In this document: piece after piece, positions 24,449-34,960 of the stretch
Numbering within the stretch: position 1 is the first letter of the stretch
How the letters are laid out: each line of letters begins with the position of its first letter
Source of the DNA: Brachionus rotundiformis
Taxonomy: Eukaryota; Rotifera; Eurotatoria; Ploima; Brachionidae
Reading direction: 5' to 3'
DNA length: 64,000 nt
Assembly (NCBI GenBank): GCA_016802295.1
Contig: JAESIW010000118.1
Location: 567,727 to 631,726 of the forward strand
Program-made: the position numbers and the translations under genes
Notes under the pieces: model-generated
Told to the model about the DNA's origin: nothing
Database searches by the model: none
What the model saw: only the letters and a program-made list of their open reading frames with translations

Positions 24449-25679
24449 TGTGTCTTTTCAAATTTATTTAAAAACCTATCTTTTTATATTCAAGGTAAAT
24501 TATTCGCCATAATTCCCAAATCACTATCATTTACATAACAAAATTGAATAGGCATTTCCCATACACTAATTTTTTTAATTTAAAATAATGCTTTAAAAAA
24601 TTTTTAAAAAATCAATATCCTAAAAGCACTTAAAAAAATTTAAAGTCCAATTAAAAAAAATATATTATTGAATTAAGTCCTGTTAAATGTAAGTGATAGG
24701 CGCAATAGGGAAATAATCATCACTGATGAGCAGAAAACTAAATCAATTCTATCTATTACAAATTTTTACAAATGCCCGAATCTACAAAATCAAAATAAGG
24801 ACTCACCTTAATAATACATGGAACCCATGTAACATTGAAGCGATGGAAAAAATTCAGTAAAAATTAAGCATACCAAAATTGTCAGATATTAGATCTGATA
24901 TTAACAGAATCATTTCTCTTCTTTACATTAGATATATATTTTTTTAAAATTTTTTAATGAAATAATTTAATAATTACTAATTATACTATTACTCTATGCG
25001 AACATTTCTTAAAACTAAAAATCCTTTTCTGTTTTAGTTCCATTTAATCTGTGACCAAGATAATTAAACAAATATAGAAAGGATGATATTTGCATCGAAG
25101 TCTGTAAGAAATTTAAATATTTGAAATTGAATATTATTGCAAATAATTTTTATTTAATTTAATTTATTAAATAAAGTTTTTAGTTTCATCAAGATATTTA
25201 TTTTAAAGCTAAAATTATTTTAAATATTCGTACAATATTTTAGGCGAATGTCTTTAAAACAAACAAAAGCTATTAGATAAAACATAAATCATCTTAAAGT
25301 TTCTCAAATTAAAAAAAATCTATTCATTTTAATTTTGATGATATTTTCTCAAAAATAAATCTAATAAAACGATCTTTAGCTCATTTAAAACATTAAAAAA
25401 TTTTTTTACAAAATTATGCATCTTAGGCCAAAGGGTTGTGATTTTGAATATATTGATCATTGAATATATTTTTAGCGATATATTCAATATTAAAAATCAC
25501 CTATTTAAAATTTTCATAAAAAAAATTAGTCTCCAGTTTAGACTTGCAATTCTTTTAAAAAATTTTTAAATAAACAGCTTTATGATTAAAGAAATTATAA
25601 AATTAAACAACTAATATATTAATCAATAACAATATTTATTAAAATGTACATATTTAATAACTAATTTTTTAGCAAAACT
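24449..25679. other. Intergenic AT-rich DNA
   Basis: No gene seen. The region separates two minus-strand genes and should hold the receptor promoter near its left end and the PRPF18 3' UTR near its right end. Confidence 0.45.
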
Positions 25680-26741
25680 TTATTTAGGCATGATAGTAAT
25701 ATTTTCATTTTTAATACCATATTCGACACATCTAGACGGATCTGTCGGGTAGTATTCTTGACATTTGCTTATCAATCGTTTAACAGCTTGGATATACTTT
25801 CTCTGGGTCTCGTCATTTAGAACATGAGCCACATGTTTAGAAGCTATACGCTCGCGTCCTGGTCTAGCGTGGATACCAACCATAGTAGCACCAATCGGCC
25901 ATGGTGCATTTCCGATCGCCATTTCCAGAAAAAATTCATTAGCCTTTATATAATTTCTTTCTATCAGCTGAAGAAATATTTTTACCAGAGAATCCAATAT
26001 GTCATCAGGCAGATTTCTAGCCTTTAGTTTTCTACACAGTGGTTTCAAATACTGACTGGTCTGTGAATGTAGAGCAGTCTCAATTTTACCTCTGACCGTA
26101 AGCTTTTCATCCAAAGTCCTGCTGTTTAAATTTTTACCCCAGTGCTTTACAATAAACTTGATAAATTTCAAAACTAATTGGGAATCAGTATTTTTTTCTC
26201 GCGGCTTCTTGCTTAATTCAACAATTTCATTAAAGTCAGTACCATCATCCTTAATTTCAACATCCATTTGATTTTTTTTGTCATCTGTATCCACAGTTTT
26301 CATAAGTTCATTTAAATTTTCTTGTTCTGATTTTTCAATTGCCATTCTAAAGTCGTTTCTCATACCATTTTCTTTTGGTTCACTGGTTTCAATTAGATTC
26401 AGCCGCTTGTAGCATTCCAGATCTGTTTCACCAAACAAGCGTATTGGCTCGCCGCGCTCTCTTAGACGGCGAACCACTTCATACCTTGGTAAAATTTTTT
26501 TTTCCGGCTCTTCTTTTTCTTTGTTCTTGTCATTTTTTGAATTTTGGTCATGGGAATCACGACTTGACTCGTCCGATTCGGTGCTGTTTTTCAGGTTCTG
26601 TTCAATGTATTTTTTGGTTTGAATCTCGTCCAGATCACCTCTTTTAAAGTATTTTTTTTGTCCATTTTTCAGCAAATTTGCCTCCTCGAGCTCTTTGCGT
26701 TTTTTGGCAATTTCATTCTTTAGCAAATCCATTTTAATCAA
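25680..26741 (-). CDS. PRPF18: Pre-mRNA splicing factor 18 (Prp18), single exon
   Basis: This 353-residue protein is co-linear with animal PRPF18 (about 340 residues). The N-terminus has the MDLLKNEIAKKRKEL block, so the true start is probably the second Met at 26732 rather than the one at 26741. A KKYFKRGDL motif follows, then the PRP4-like motif RRLRERGEPIRLFGETD near residues 90-106 and a charged linker. The C-terminal Prp18 helical domain follows, with its conserved loop (NAPWPIGATMVGIHARPGRE) near residues 278-297. Prp18 acts in the second catalytic step of splicing with Slu7 and the U5 snRNP, in the nucleus. No introns are visible and the frame is intact. Confidence 0.96.
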   Translation of the reverse strand: MIKMDLLKNEIAKKRKELEEANLLKNGQKKYFKRGDLDEIQTKKYIEQNLKNSTESDESSRDSHDQNSKNDKNKEKEEPEKKILPRYEVVRRLRERGEPIRLFGETDLECYKRLNLIETSEPKENGMRNDFRMAIEKSEQENLNELMKTVDTDDKKNQMDVEIKDDGTDFNEIVELSKKPREKNTDSQLVLKFIKFIVKHWGKNLNSRTLDEKLTVRGKIETALHSQTSQYLKPLCRKLKARNLPDDILDSLVKIFLQLIERNYIKANEFFLEMAIGNAPWPIGATMVGIHARPGRERIASKHVAHVLNDETQRKYIQAVKRLISKCQEYYPTDPSRCVEYGIKNENITIMPK

Positions 26742-28709
26742 TGTCAGAATATTTAATTCAAAATTAGAAAAAAAATCATACTTGTATTTATATGTTTAGA
26801 GAAAACTTATTTTTTAGCTTAAAAATATGTCCTGATAAATTGTAATTATAAATATGCTTATGTTTAATATTCAATAAATTTTTGTTTTTTATTTAATTTT
26901 TAATTTTTGTTATTCTTAATTGTTAATTCAATAGTAATTTTTAAAAAATAATCTTTAACTATCTGTAGCTGTGATTCAAATAACAAAATTTAAAAATGGC
27001 TTTTTAACAAAAATTGTTTTATTGCTAAAAATTTATCTTTTTTAATTCTTTAAGGCTCCAACAATTACCAAGAAATGATCGCTTATTAATTGAAAAATAC
27101 TTAAAATTTGAAGGCTTAGCGTTTTTCCTTTTTAATAACTTGGTTCAGTAAACAAACAAGGAACTCAAGCAAACAAAGGCTTGATTGAAATTGTTCAGAT
27201 AATATGAACAAGAAAGCTAAAAGCTTTATCAATAAAATACATATTAATTTATAAATTGGATTGACAAGCTTCTAAGCTACAATAAAACAGAACCTTGCTT
27301 GAAAACTGACCATTGACTTATAAAGAAAAGCGTCTACTGGTACCCTAATTTGGTTTAATATCATCTATTTTGGTTTAGACTCAAATTAGGTCCAAAAAAG
27401 TTCCAGTAAAAAAATGGTTTCGTAAATGTAATTACGCTTTGTTAACAGAAGAAAGGCCGAGGAGTTTTTAAAACCCCTTTTCCAAAAAATATAAACTTGA
27501 ATAGTTTACAAAAAAATAAGTTATCAAAAAATCCTCAAAGAAACTAAAAATCAACTTTTGATGCTTAAATTTTTCAATCATATTTTAAATAAATTTTTTC
27601 CATTTCTTTTCATATTTTTATTTGGAATTTTCGTAATTAATTAGCCGGGCTTTCTAGTGTTAAATCAACTGTAAATATGAAAACAATTATGGCAAATTCA
27701 AACTTATGGTCAAATTAAAGGATCATGCTCAAAGATTTTTATAAAAATAGGTTTTTAAATATTTCCAAAGTAAACGTTCAATTTTATACTTTATTTTTTA
27801 TGCTTGAACATTTCTGCAAACATTTTATCTAGGTATAATCTTGTATAATACTCTTTTATGGTTTAACATGTTTCGTTACACATAAAAATCTCAGCATTTA
27901 ATTTTTCAATTAAAAGAATTCTAAAAATTTTTTAAAAAATTAATTTTTGAGCATGATCATCAAATTTTGGTCATAAACTTTAATAAGCCATAATTATGTT
28001 GTAATCAACGTTAAATACGCCTGTTCCATAAGCAGAGGTATTCAGGGAATTAAATATGGATTGAATCAATTAAGAGAAAAGGTAGTAAGGTAAACTCTTA
28101 ATTCGAAGATTTAAAAATATAAAGACAGTTTCATTTTAGGCTCTAGCAATTATCTAAAATTTGCCTTCAGTCAAATTGATATTTTCACAGTTTACCAAAT
28201 GTTTTTAATAATCTAAGTACACCATGCTGCAGCTACAGAAGTAAATAGAAAGGCTTTCTTCATTTATCCTTCCTGGTGGTGCACAAAATAAAGCGACTTT
28301 GTGAATTCTGACTGTTGGCGTTCTTAGAACACTGTCTCCGATGCTTATATTTAATTTTTTATGGGACTAATTATTAAAATACTGTGAAAAATTTTAATTA
28401 TTTTAGGTAAAAAATTATTCCAGATACTTAGCAAAAAAATAAATTACTGGGTCATTAAAAAGAGCCTCATCCAAGCTTGATAATGAAAATAAAATTCCAA
28501 TTTAAAAAAAATAAAATTTTTAAAAAACCTTAAGACAATTTTTTTTTCTACACAGCTCAGTTTTATTAACAAACTGAAATTTAAAATTTTTTGGTTACCT
28601 TGAACTTGAATAGTCTGCAATCAACTATCTTAATTATTAATATTAAAAAAAGAAGCAAGCTTTCGATTTAGTTCTAAATTATTGCACGAGTTTAAAAACT
28701 TTATTAAAA
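26742..28709. other. Intergenic AT-rich DNA between divergent PRPF18 and RPL10A
   Basis: No coding signal. The two flanking genes are divergent, so both promoters lie here. A somewhat GC-richer patch at 28240-28340 shows no recognisable RNA motif. Confidence 0.45.
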
Positions 28710-29828
28710 ATGAGGTAAATAGCCCTTACAGCTTTTAGAGATATAAAAATTTTAATTAATTAAAATTAAGCAAAATCTCCAGAGACGCTTTGACCGAGTC
28801 AGTAAGTGGATTGCTTAAGCAATCTCTAGAAGTAAAAAAGAGAAAATTTCTCGAAACTGTCGAGCTGCAAATTGCTTTGAAAAACTACGATCCAAGCAGA
28901 GACAAACGTTTTGCTGGTACTGTTAGGTGAGTTTTTAACCTGTTTTTAACCATTGAAAAAAAACAGGAAGTTGCCATTGGCAACGGACTCAGACCCAATT
29001 GAGTCTTAAAAAAATATGGGTAGACTCTGGAGCCCAGGGTCGATTAAAAGATCTATTTTTCATTTAATTTTAAAGGCTAAAACACGTCCCAAGACCTAAA
29101 TTCAAAGTGTGTGTACTCGGTGACGAAAAACACTGTGATGAAGCCAGAGCCTTGGGAATCCCATGCATGACTTTGGATGATTTGAAAAAATTAAACAAAG
29201 AAAAAAAGAAAGTTGCCAAGTTGGCCAGCTCATATGACGCTTTTTTGGCCTCTGATTCAGTCATTAAACAATTGCAAAAAGTTTTGGGTAGAGGTTTGAA
29301 CAAAGCTGGCAAATTTCCTTCACCATTGAACCACGGTGACAACTTGCAAGCCAAAGTTGAAGAACTTAAAGCTACCATTAAATTTCAAATGAAAAAAGTA
29401 TGTCTATTTTGTAAAGATTAATTTTAATCGAGTCCTAGTCTGTGATGATTTTCCGTAAGGAATAATTTCTTGATTAAAATGAAAGTTTTTATTAGCTCTA
29501 GAACTGAGACTTTTTTATCGGACTCCTTAAAAAAAACTCTGTGATGGCTAAAAATCTTTGAGAATTGAATAATAATATGTAACCAAATAAGCATTATTGC
29601 TGAGAGTTTTTAAAAGAAATTAAAAATTAGACAATATTTGATTATTGTTTATTTTAGGTATTGTGTTTGGCTGTTGCTGTTGGCAATGTTGGCATGCAAT
29701 GCGATGAATTGACCTCAAACATCAATTTGGCCATTAACTTCTTGGTATCTTTGTTGAAAAAGAACTGGCAAAATGTTAGATGCTTGTATATCAAGAGTTC
29801 TATGGGACCAAGTTTCCGAATCTATTAA
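28710..29828 (+). CDS. RPL10A: 60S ribosomal protein L10a (uL1), 4 exons
   Basis: Exons at 28710-28714, 28771-28926, 29076-29397 and 29658-29828 join with GT..AG introns into 217 codons, exactly the usual length of animal L10a. The protein starts MSKISRD, contains KKRKFLETVELQI, NYDP..DKRF and AFLASDSVIKQ, the highly conserved GLNKAGKFP block and IKFQMKKVLCLAVAVG, and ends KKNWQNVR..YIKSSMG. uL1 forms the L1 stalk of the large subunit and helps release deacylated tRNA from the E site. The first exon carries only five coding bases, typical of ribosomal protein genes. Intron 3 (260 bp) is much longer than the others and carries two snoRNA candidates, and intron 2 carries three hairpins. A poly(A) signal AATAAA is near 29862. 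Confidence 0.97.
28970..29041 (+). other. Cluster of three perfect or near-perfect hairpins in RPL10A intron 2
   Basis: Three consecutive inverted repeats occur within 72 bases: GTTGCC/GGCAAC (28970-28984), GACTCA/TGAGTC (28986-29005) and GACTCTGG/CCAGGGTC (29023-29041, one G-U pair). The GC-rich stems stand out in an AT-rich intron. There is no clear ACA box, so an H/ACA RNA is not established. The cluster may be a structured intronic RNA or a folding aid for splicing. Confidence 0.3.
29437..29511 (+). ncRNA. C/D box snoRNA candidate 1 in RPL10A intron 3, 18S-directed
   Basis: The C box GTGATGA lies at 29442-29448 and the D box CTGA at 29504-29507. They are closed by a terminal stem AGTC (29437-29440) with GACT (29508-29511). 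The 14 bases just upstream of the D box (TATTAGCTCTAGAA) are the exact reverse complement of the near-universal 18S rRNA segment TTCTAGAGCTAATA. By the D+5 rule the target is the A in UUCUAG, two bases upstream of human Am166, the site guided by U44. Location in a ribosomal protein intron is typical of animal snoRNA hosts. No expression evidence can be seen here. Confidence 0.8.
29535..29608 (+). ncRNA. C/D box snoRNA candidate 2 in RPL10A intron 3, target unknown
   Basis: The C-like box is GTGATGG (29541-29547, one change from the consensus) and the D box is CTGA (29600-29603). A perfect 5-bp terminal stem, AACTC (29535-29539) with GAGTT (29604-29608), closes the structure. The size, 74 bases, and the position directly downstream of candidate 1 in the same intron support a second snoRNA. 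I cannot match the guide region upstream of the D box to a known rRNA site. Confidence 0.6.
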
Positions 29829-30858
29829 TTTATTTTTTCGATTTGTCAAATGTAATTGATTAATAAATTAATGATAAAGAAATTTTATTTTATTTATTAA
29901 ATTTGAATGTTTTAAATAATTCAACTTAAACTGAGAAAAAAAATCAATTAAAAAAAATGACAGAATTTTGAATAAAAATAGGGTCACGGTTTTATGTTGC
30001 TACTCTATCTTAAGTCAATCATAAATATTTTTATCTATTTTGTAGCTTAAATTAACTCTAATTTAAATATCTAAAGAAATTTAAACAAAATTTAATTCTA
30101 GTTTTATTTTGTTAGTTATGAAAATTTATCGAGTAGCAAATTAAAGAAATTTGGTAGCAAAAATTAAAAAATAATAGTAGCAGTAAAAAAATTATTAAGT
30201 TTTTAAAGTAATTTATTTGTAATAAAAAAAGAGATGAATTATTAATTAGATACATTCAAGACTTGAGTCAGTTTACAGGTATAGATTTTATATGTTTCCG
30301 GGTTTTAGAATCATTTTAATCAAATCAGCAGTGATGATCAAATTATTAATTAACAAGAACAGCAATCTGATACAAATAATCAAATTATTGAACAACATCC
30401 ATCAATTAACAATTTAAATTAGTTACAATTATCTTTGAAAAATGACTTAATCAAAAAAACCAAATAATTTTTAAATACTTTTGTAATTATTACTTTAGAT
30501 ATTATAATTTTTATAAATGATTTTTAGACTTAGTTGAAAAAAATAACTACCAATGAATATTAATATTAATATTTATAGTATTAAGTTTTGACTTCATAGA
30601 TATAGACTGACTTTTTAATAAGCAGGAAAATAAAACTATTACAGGCTATTTTTGTTAAAATTTATCTCTTATTTGAATTTTTTTGTTGTAAGAAGTAAAA
30701 ATATTTTAAAATTTAAAAATTAGATTTTGAGTTTTAAACAAATCCTTACAGTATAGGACAAAAAGTTAAGATCTGAGATCTAGACTAATATTCTTAATTT
30801 CTTTTAATACTTAAGCTTATTATAATAAAAATATTTATAAAAATTTTAATCAAGTAAA
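29829..30858. other. Intergenic AT-rich DNA
   Basis: RPL10A 3' UTR at the left, then AT-rich sequence with no supported gene. Confidence 0.45.
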
Positions 30859-31300
30859 TTAAAAATTGCTGTCAATTACAGAATGGCACTCATTACCATA
30901 ATTCTGGAAAGAATCAGAAGTATTTTGGATGTCAAATTCTGACCAGGATATTTCCTCAAACAAATGCCGATTTTGCGATTGAATGTAAAACTTCATCATT
31001 TCCAAGCGGCACTCTTCTTGCATTGCCATCATTTCCATCATGTCCTCCTCCTCGCAGCCGTTTTCCGAAGATTCCTGAGGCGGACTTTGTGGCGAAGCGG
31101 CCTGTTGGGCGGCAGGGTTCAGTTGGTCACGGATTCGGTCATCTTGCAAAATTTCCACCACTGCTTCACACCTTGCCTCCATCTCAAAAGGGTCTATATC
31201 GCTCTGAAGACTTGCTGGTTGATAGTTCTTTTTCTGCATATAAACTTAAATGCACTTGGATTTAACTTGGGATTCAATTTCCATCATCAGTGATAGTCCA
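30859..31300 (-). pseudogene. Broken duplicate of the PAM2-motif protein gene at 40749-41264
   Basis: From about 31290 down to about 30945 this minus-strand segment is nearly base-for-base the same as the middle of the intact gene at 40.7 kb. Near 31245 a deletion of about 10 bases relative to the intact copy removes the end of the PAM2 motif and shifts the frame. The start codon region is not matched, and the last about 30 codons diverge completely. A 126-codon frame beginning at an internal Met (31239) remains open, so a short product is possible. Loss of the PABP-binding motif and of the true 5' end argue for a pseudogene made by a recent partial duplication in inverted orientation. Confidence 0.75.
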
Positions 31301-32577
31301 ATGATGACCAGACCAGATTATTATTTTTGTGTAGAATTTTCGGACCACTTATGTTTTAATGTTTTTTATCGTGAATCTAAAGATATAATGAATCTAAAAA
31401 TTTACTTAAATTATCAAATATAATTGAAAATGTTTCAAAAAATAAGGCAAATTTATTTAGAATTGAAAAAAAATTAGAATTAAATATTTAAAAAAAAAAG
31501 CTTACTATTTTTTTGTAATATTTTAAAATTTATATTTTCTTAATTTTTTTAAGATGATGTCTTTTTGAATATTCCATCTATTCAAAATTAATACTTTTTA
31601 TTTTTTAATTTGAAATTCAAGTCAGCTTTCGATTAAAACCCAAACAGTTAGTAACATTTTATTTTTTAGAATCACTATCGATATTTTGATAAACATTTTA
31701 ATAATAATTTTACAATTTAAGGATAAGAAGTAAGCATTTTTTTCTTATCATTCTATTTTTAATAATATTGAATCCTTTAGAACAACAACTAAGTGATTTG
31801 ATTGATTTTTAAACTTTTGATAAATGTTAATACCTTTAAAAATTTAAAAATATGTTTTTATTTTAGTTTTATATAATCGTTACTTAGCAAAAACAAATAT
31901 ATATTTTAAAAATAAACAAGTCTCAAAATATCGTACAGAACGTCTGGTACTTTGATCTAAAATAATCGAACCAAGTGCAAATTTACCCAAGATAAACAAA
32001 ACCTACGTTTTTATTCATGACTCAAAAAAAATAAAATTTCCGAATAGAATTTAATCAAAAAAGTTATCTAATCATTTATTCATATTAGAAAAAAAAATTA
32101 TTTTTGAAATTTTAAAATCTTATTATTTTATAAATTAGATCTTAATTAGCGGATTTTTATTTAAATTTGACAAAATTTTTTTCAATGCATTTAAATTCTG
32201 TATTAGACTAAAAATCAATTGATAATTCATAATTAATTTTTTTATTTTGAATAAATTTCTTAAAACAAATTAGAAATAAAATTTAAAACCAAAAACGCCA
32301 ACTCTGACTACCAAAGATCAGTTTGATTCACAAAGACACCCAAGACAAAAAATAATGCCATTATTTATCTATTAAAATTTCTCATTCTGACTGACTTAAA
32401 CTTATTTTTAATATTTTTAATGAATATATTCAATTAGAATAAAATATTACAATATTAAAAGCAGTTATTTCAAAAAAATAATTTCTAATAAGCACACTGT
32501 AAAGTCCTAATTGACTTAAATGATCCAATATGTCGTAAATCCCTTTGTGGCATAAGTTTTAAACCATTTATTGATCC
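31301..32577. other. Intergenic AT-rich DNA
   Basis: No gene seen. The right end should contain the ICA1 promoter. A/T runs dominate. Confidence 0.45.
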
Positions 32578-34103
32578 ATGTCCTTAAGGTACCGAAATTA
32601 CCATGGCTATGATAAATATTCAGAGCATCAGGACCAGACCCCACTTGGCAAGCTTCAGCAGCAGTATTGGACAACCAGGCAGCAAATGATCAAAAAGCTT
32701 GGTCAAAAAGAAGACGAATATGTGGTGATGTCGGACGCTGAGCTTGACGCCAAATTAGATGTAAATTTCCATGTTAAAAGCAAAAAGATAATCTAATTAA
32801 CCAAATTAAGATGTTTGAGGCAATTGAACAAAATTCTGTCCAAATGCTCAAAATAATTGAAATGTACCAAGATAAGTTGATAAATTTGTGCATTGAGGAA
32901 TCTGAAATGAGCCGACTGCTTAAAAGCCAGTCGACCTATGACACCAAGACCAAGGCTGGAAAAATGATGGCTGCTGTAAGCAAGGCGCAGAATTTCTCCG
33001 CACAGCAAAGAACTGCTCTTCGGCTTCCTCTGGTCAGATTGTATAACGAAGTGGAAACTTTTCAAAATCAGGCCATAAGAGACACTTTGATCACTATCAG
33101 AAAAATGGAGACCTACAGGACAGAATACCGTGGCGCCTTGCTCTGGATGAAAAATGTGTCTAGCGAGTTGGATCCGGACACTACCAAAAAGTTGGAAAAA
33201 TTCCGCAGGGTTCAGGCACAGGTCAAAAAGACCAAGACAAAATTTGACAAGTTTAAAAATGACGTCATCCAAAAAATAGACCTCCTATCGGCGAGTAGGT
33301 GCAATATGTTCTCACATGCTTTGGTCAGTTACACCCAGACACTAATTATGTTTTGGCAAAAAACTGCCAAAACGATGAGCGCAGTGGCCGATGCGTTCAA
33401 GGGCTATCAATATTATGAGTTCAATGTAATAAAAGATTTGGTTGAGCCTAGTCGAAAAGTGGCACAATTGGTAAATGGAACAGAGTCTCAAGAGGAAGAA
33501 AGCAAGGTAAATAAAGAGGAAAAAAGCAAGGAAACGCTTATTGACATTGAACAAAATGAAAAAGAAGACCAGATAAATGAACTAATTGATCTAATGACCG
33601 AGTCTGAATCAGCTATTTTGAATGAACAGCTCAAAGAATTGGAGCTGCTCGAGAGGGAAAAAAAGGAAAAAATTAACCAAATTAACAAAGAACAGGCAAA
33701 TAGGTCGCCTTCTAATTTACTGTTTAACTTTGTAAAATCAAATGAAGATAGTGAATTGATAAATTTGGAATCTTTGAACACTAATTTAAAATTTACTCAC
33801 TTTAATGATCTATTGAATAGCTCAAATGCTGAATTTGAAAAAGAATGGGAGTCAGCGCTAGTGAATGAGCAAAATGTGGAAAGATGTCTATCACCTCAGA
33901 ATGATGATGAATTCGGTATGTTTACATCGGCAATTAATTCAGTTCAAAATCAAAGCAATAATTTGGGAAAAGAAAAAATAAAGATGGAAAATAAAAATGA
34001 AAAAAAAACCAACTGGATTGATTTGTTTGCCGAATTGGATCCATTAAAAAACCCTGACTCAATTGGTAAACAAGATGGACAGGAAGAAGAAAGAAATTGT
34101 TAA
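32578..34103 (+). CDS. ICA1: Islet cell autoantigen 1 homologue (ICA69, arfaptin-homology BAR protein), 2 exons
   Basis: Exons 32578-32760 and 32811-34103 flank a 50-bp GT..AG intron in phase 0 and give 491 residues, close to human ICA1 (483). The N-terminal part carries an LQQQYWTTRQ..KK.G.KEDE block followed by SDAELDAKLD. The AH/BAR domain follows (to about residue 270), with KAGKMM, FSAQQR, YRGALLWMKNVSSELDPD, SASRCN and FKGYQYYEFN. A long acidic low-complexity linker follows, and then the short C-terminal ICA69 motif (W.DLFAELDPL.NPD..GK). ICA69 binds PICK1 and Rab2 and acts at the Golgi and on immature dense-core vesicles, in neurons and endocrine cells. The frame is intact. Confidence 0.95.
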
Positions 34104-34318
34104 TTATTTGAATATTCATTTTAGTCGTTTTTATTCATTTATAAAATTGGTGTTTAAAGTAAAAAAAAAAAAAAAATTAAAATAAATATTTTTGAAAATT
34201 AAAGAAAATAAAATTAAACAAAAAAAGAAGAAAAAGATAAAAAAAAATTAAAACCACGCAAGCCAAGTAAAGGAGTTCTAAAATTATAAAAAATCTGTAA
34301 ATTTCACAAAAAAAAGTT

Positions 34319-34328
34319 TATATAAAAA
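34319..34328 (+). promoter_or_regulatory. TATA box of tandem-repeat secreted protein gene 1
   Basis: TATATAAAAA lies about 45-50 bases upstream of the ATG at 34370. A TATAAAAATA element lies at the same distance before the second copy, although the rest of the two upstream regions differs. Confidence 0.5.
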
Positions 34329-34369
34329 GAAAATAAAAATTTTATGGAAATAGAAAAAAATTGATAAAG

Positions 34370-34960
34370 ATGAAATCAATAATTGTATTGTTAGCTTGTT
34401 TGGCTATTGCATATTCAGTCCCAGTAAAACAAGTCGCTGAACCAAAAGATTTGGTCGACTTTGCTTTGAACGCTTTGGGTTTGGGTCAAGTTATTGACAC
34501 CATCCAAGCTTTGGGAGCTGACTACTGGAACCAAATTAAACAAATTGCCACTCAATTGTTGTTCGCTGGTCAAAACATTTGGGAACAAGCCAAACTTGTC
34601 TTCCAACAATTGGTCTCCGATTTGCAAAACCACGCCACTGATGCTTTGCCATTAGTTGTTCAAGCCATCGGTCAATTGACTTCATTGGTTGGTCAATCAG
34701 GAAAAAGAGATTTGGTCGACTTTGCTTTGAACGCTTTGGGTTTGGGTCAAGTTATTGACACCATCCAAGCTTTGGGAGCTGACTACTGGAACCAAATTAA
34801 ACAAATTGCCACTCAATTGTTGTTCGCTGGTCAAAACATTTGGGAACAAGCCAAACTTGTCTTCCAACAATTGGTCTCCGATTTGCAAAACCACGCCACT
34901 GATGCTTTGCCATTAGTTGTTCAAGCCATCGGTCAATTGACTTCTTTGGTCCAAGGTTAA
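34370..34960 (+). CDS. Secreted tandem-repeat protein 1 (resembles rotifer mate-recognition MMR-B type), 196 aa
   Basis: A signal peptide (MKSIIVLLACLAIAYS) and a short VPVKQVAEP spacer precede two copies of an 87-residue (261-bp) unit. Each unit begins DLVDFALNALGLGQ and continues as amphipathic, Gln/Leu/Ala-rich helices containing YWNQIKQIATQLL and NIWEQAKLVFQQL. The copies are nearly identical at DNA level. Between them is GQSGKR, a dibasic site with the Gly used for amidation, so the precursor may be cut into two roughly 85-residue peptides. Codons are strongly biased (TTG, GGT, GCT, CAA), suggesting high expression. From memory, the design of signal peptide plus near-perfect repeats resembles MMR-B of Brachionus; I cannot align it here. 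It lies just upstream of SEC13 and is nearly identical to the gene at 37806. The start at 34370 matches the twin gene. Confidence 0.85.
   Translation: MKSIIVLLACLAIAYSVPVKQVAEPKDLVDFALNALGLGQVIDTIQALGADYWNQIKQIATQLLFAGQNIWEQAKLVFQQLVSDLQNHATDALPLVVQAIGQLTSLVGQSGKRDLVDFALNALGLGQVIDTIQALGADYWNQIKQIATQLLFAGQNIWEQAKLVFQQLVSDLQNHATDALPLVVQAIGQLTSLVQG

Noticed and set aside
24715..24745. CTGATGAG ... GAAAAC as a hammerhead ribozyme core
   Set aside because: The space for stem II is only a few bases and no stems I or III are found around it.
29070..29378. Minus-strand frame over RPL10A exon 3
   Set aside because: Antisense of a highly conserved ribosomal protein exon.
34415..34894. Minus-strand frames inside the tandem-repeat gene
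   Set aside because: They repeat with the coding unit and lie opposite a clear signal-peptide protein, so they are shadows.
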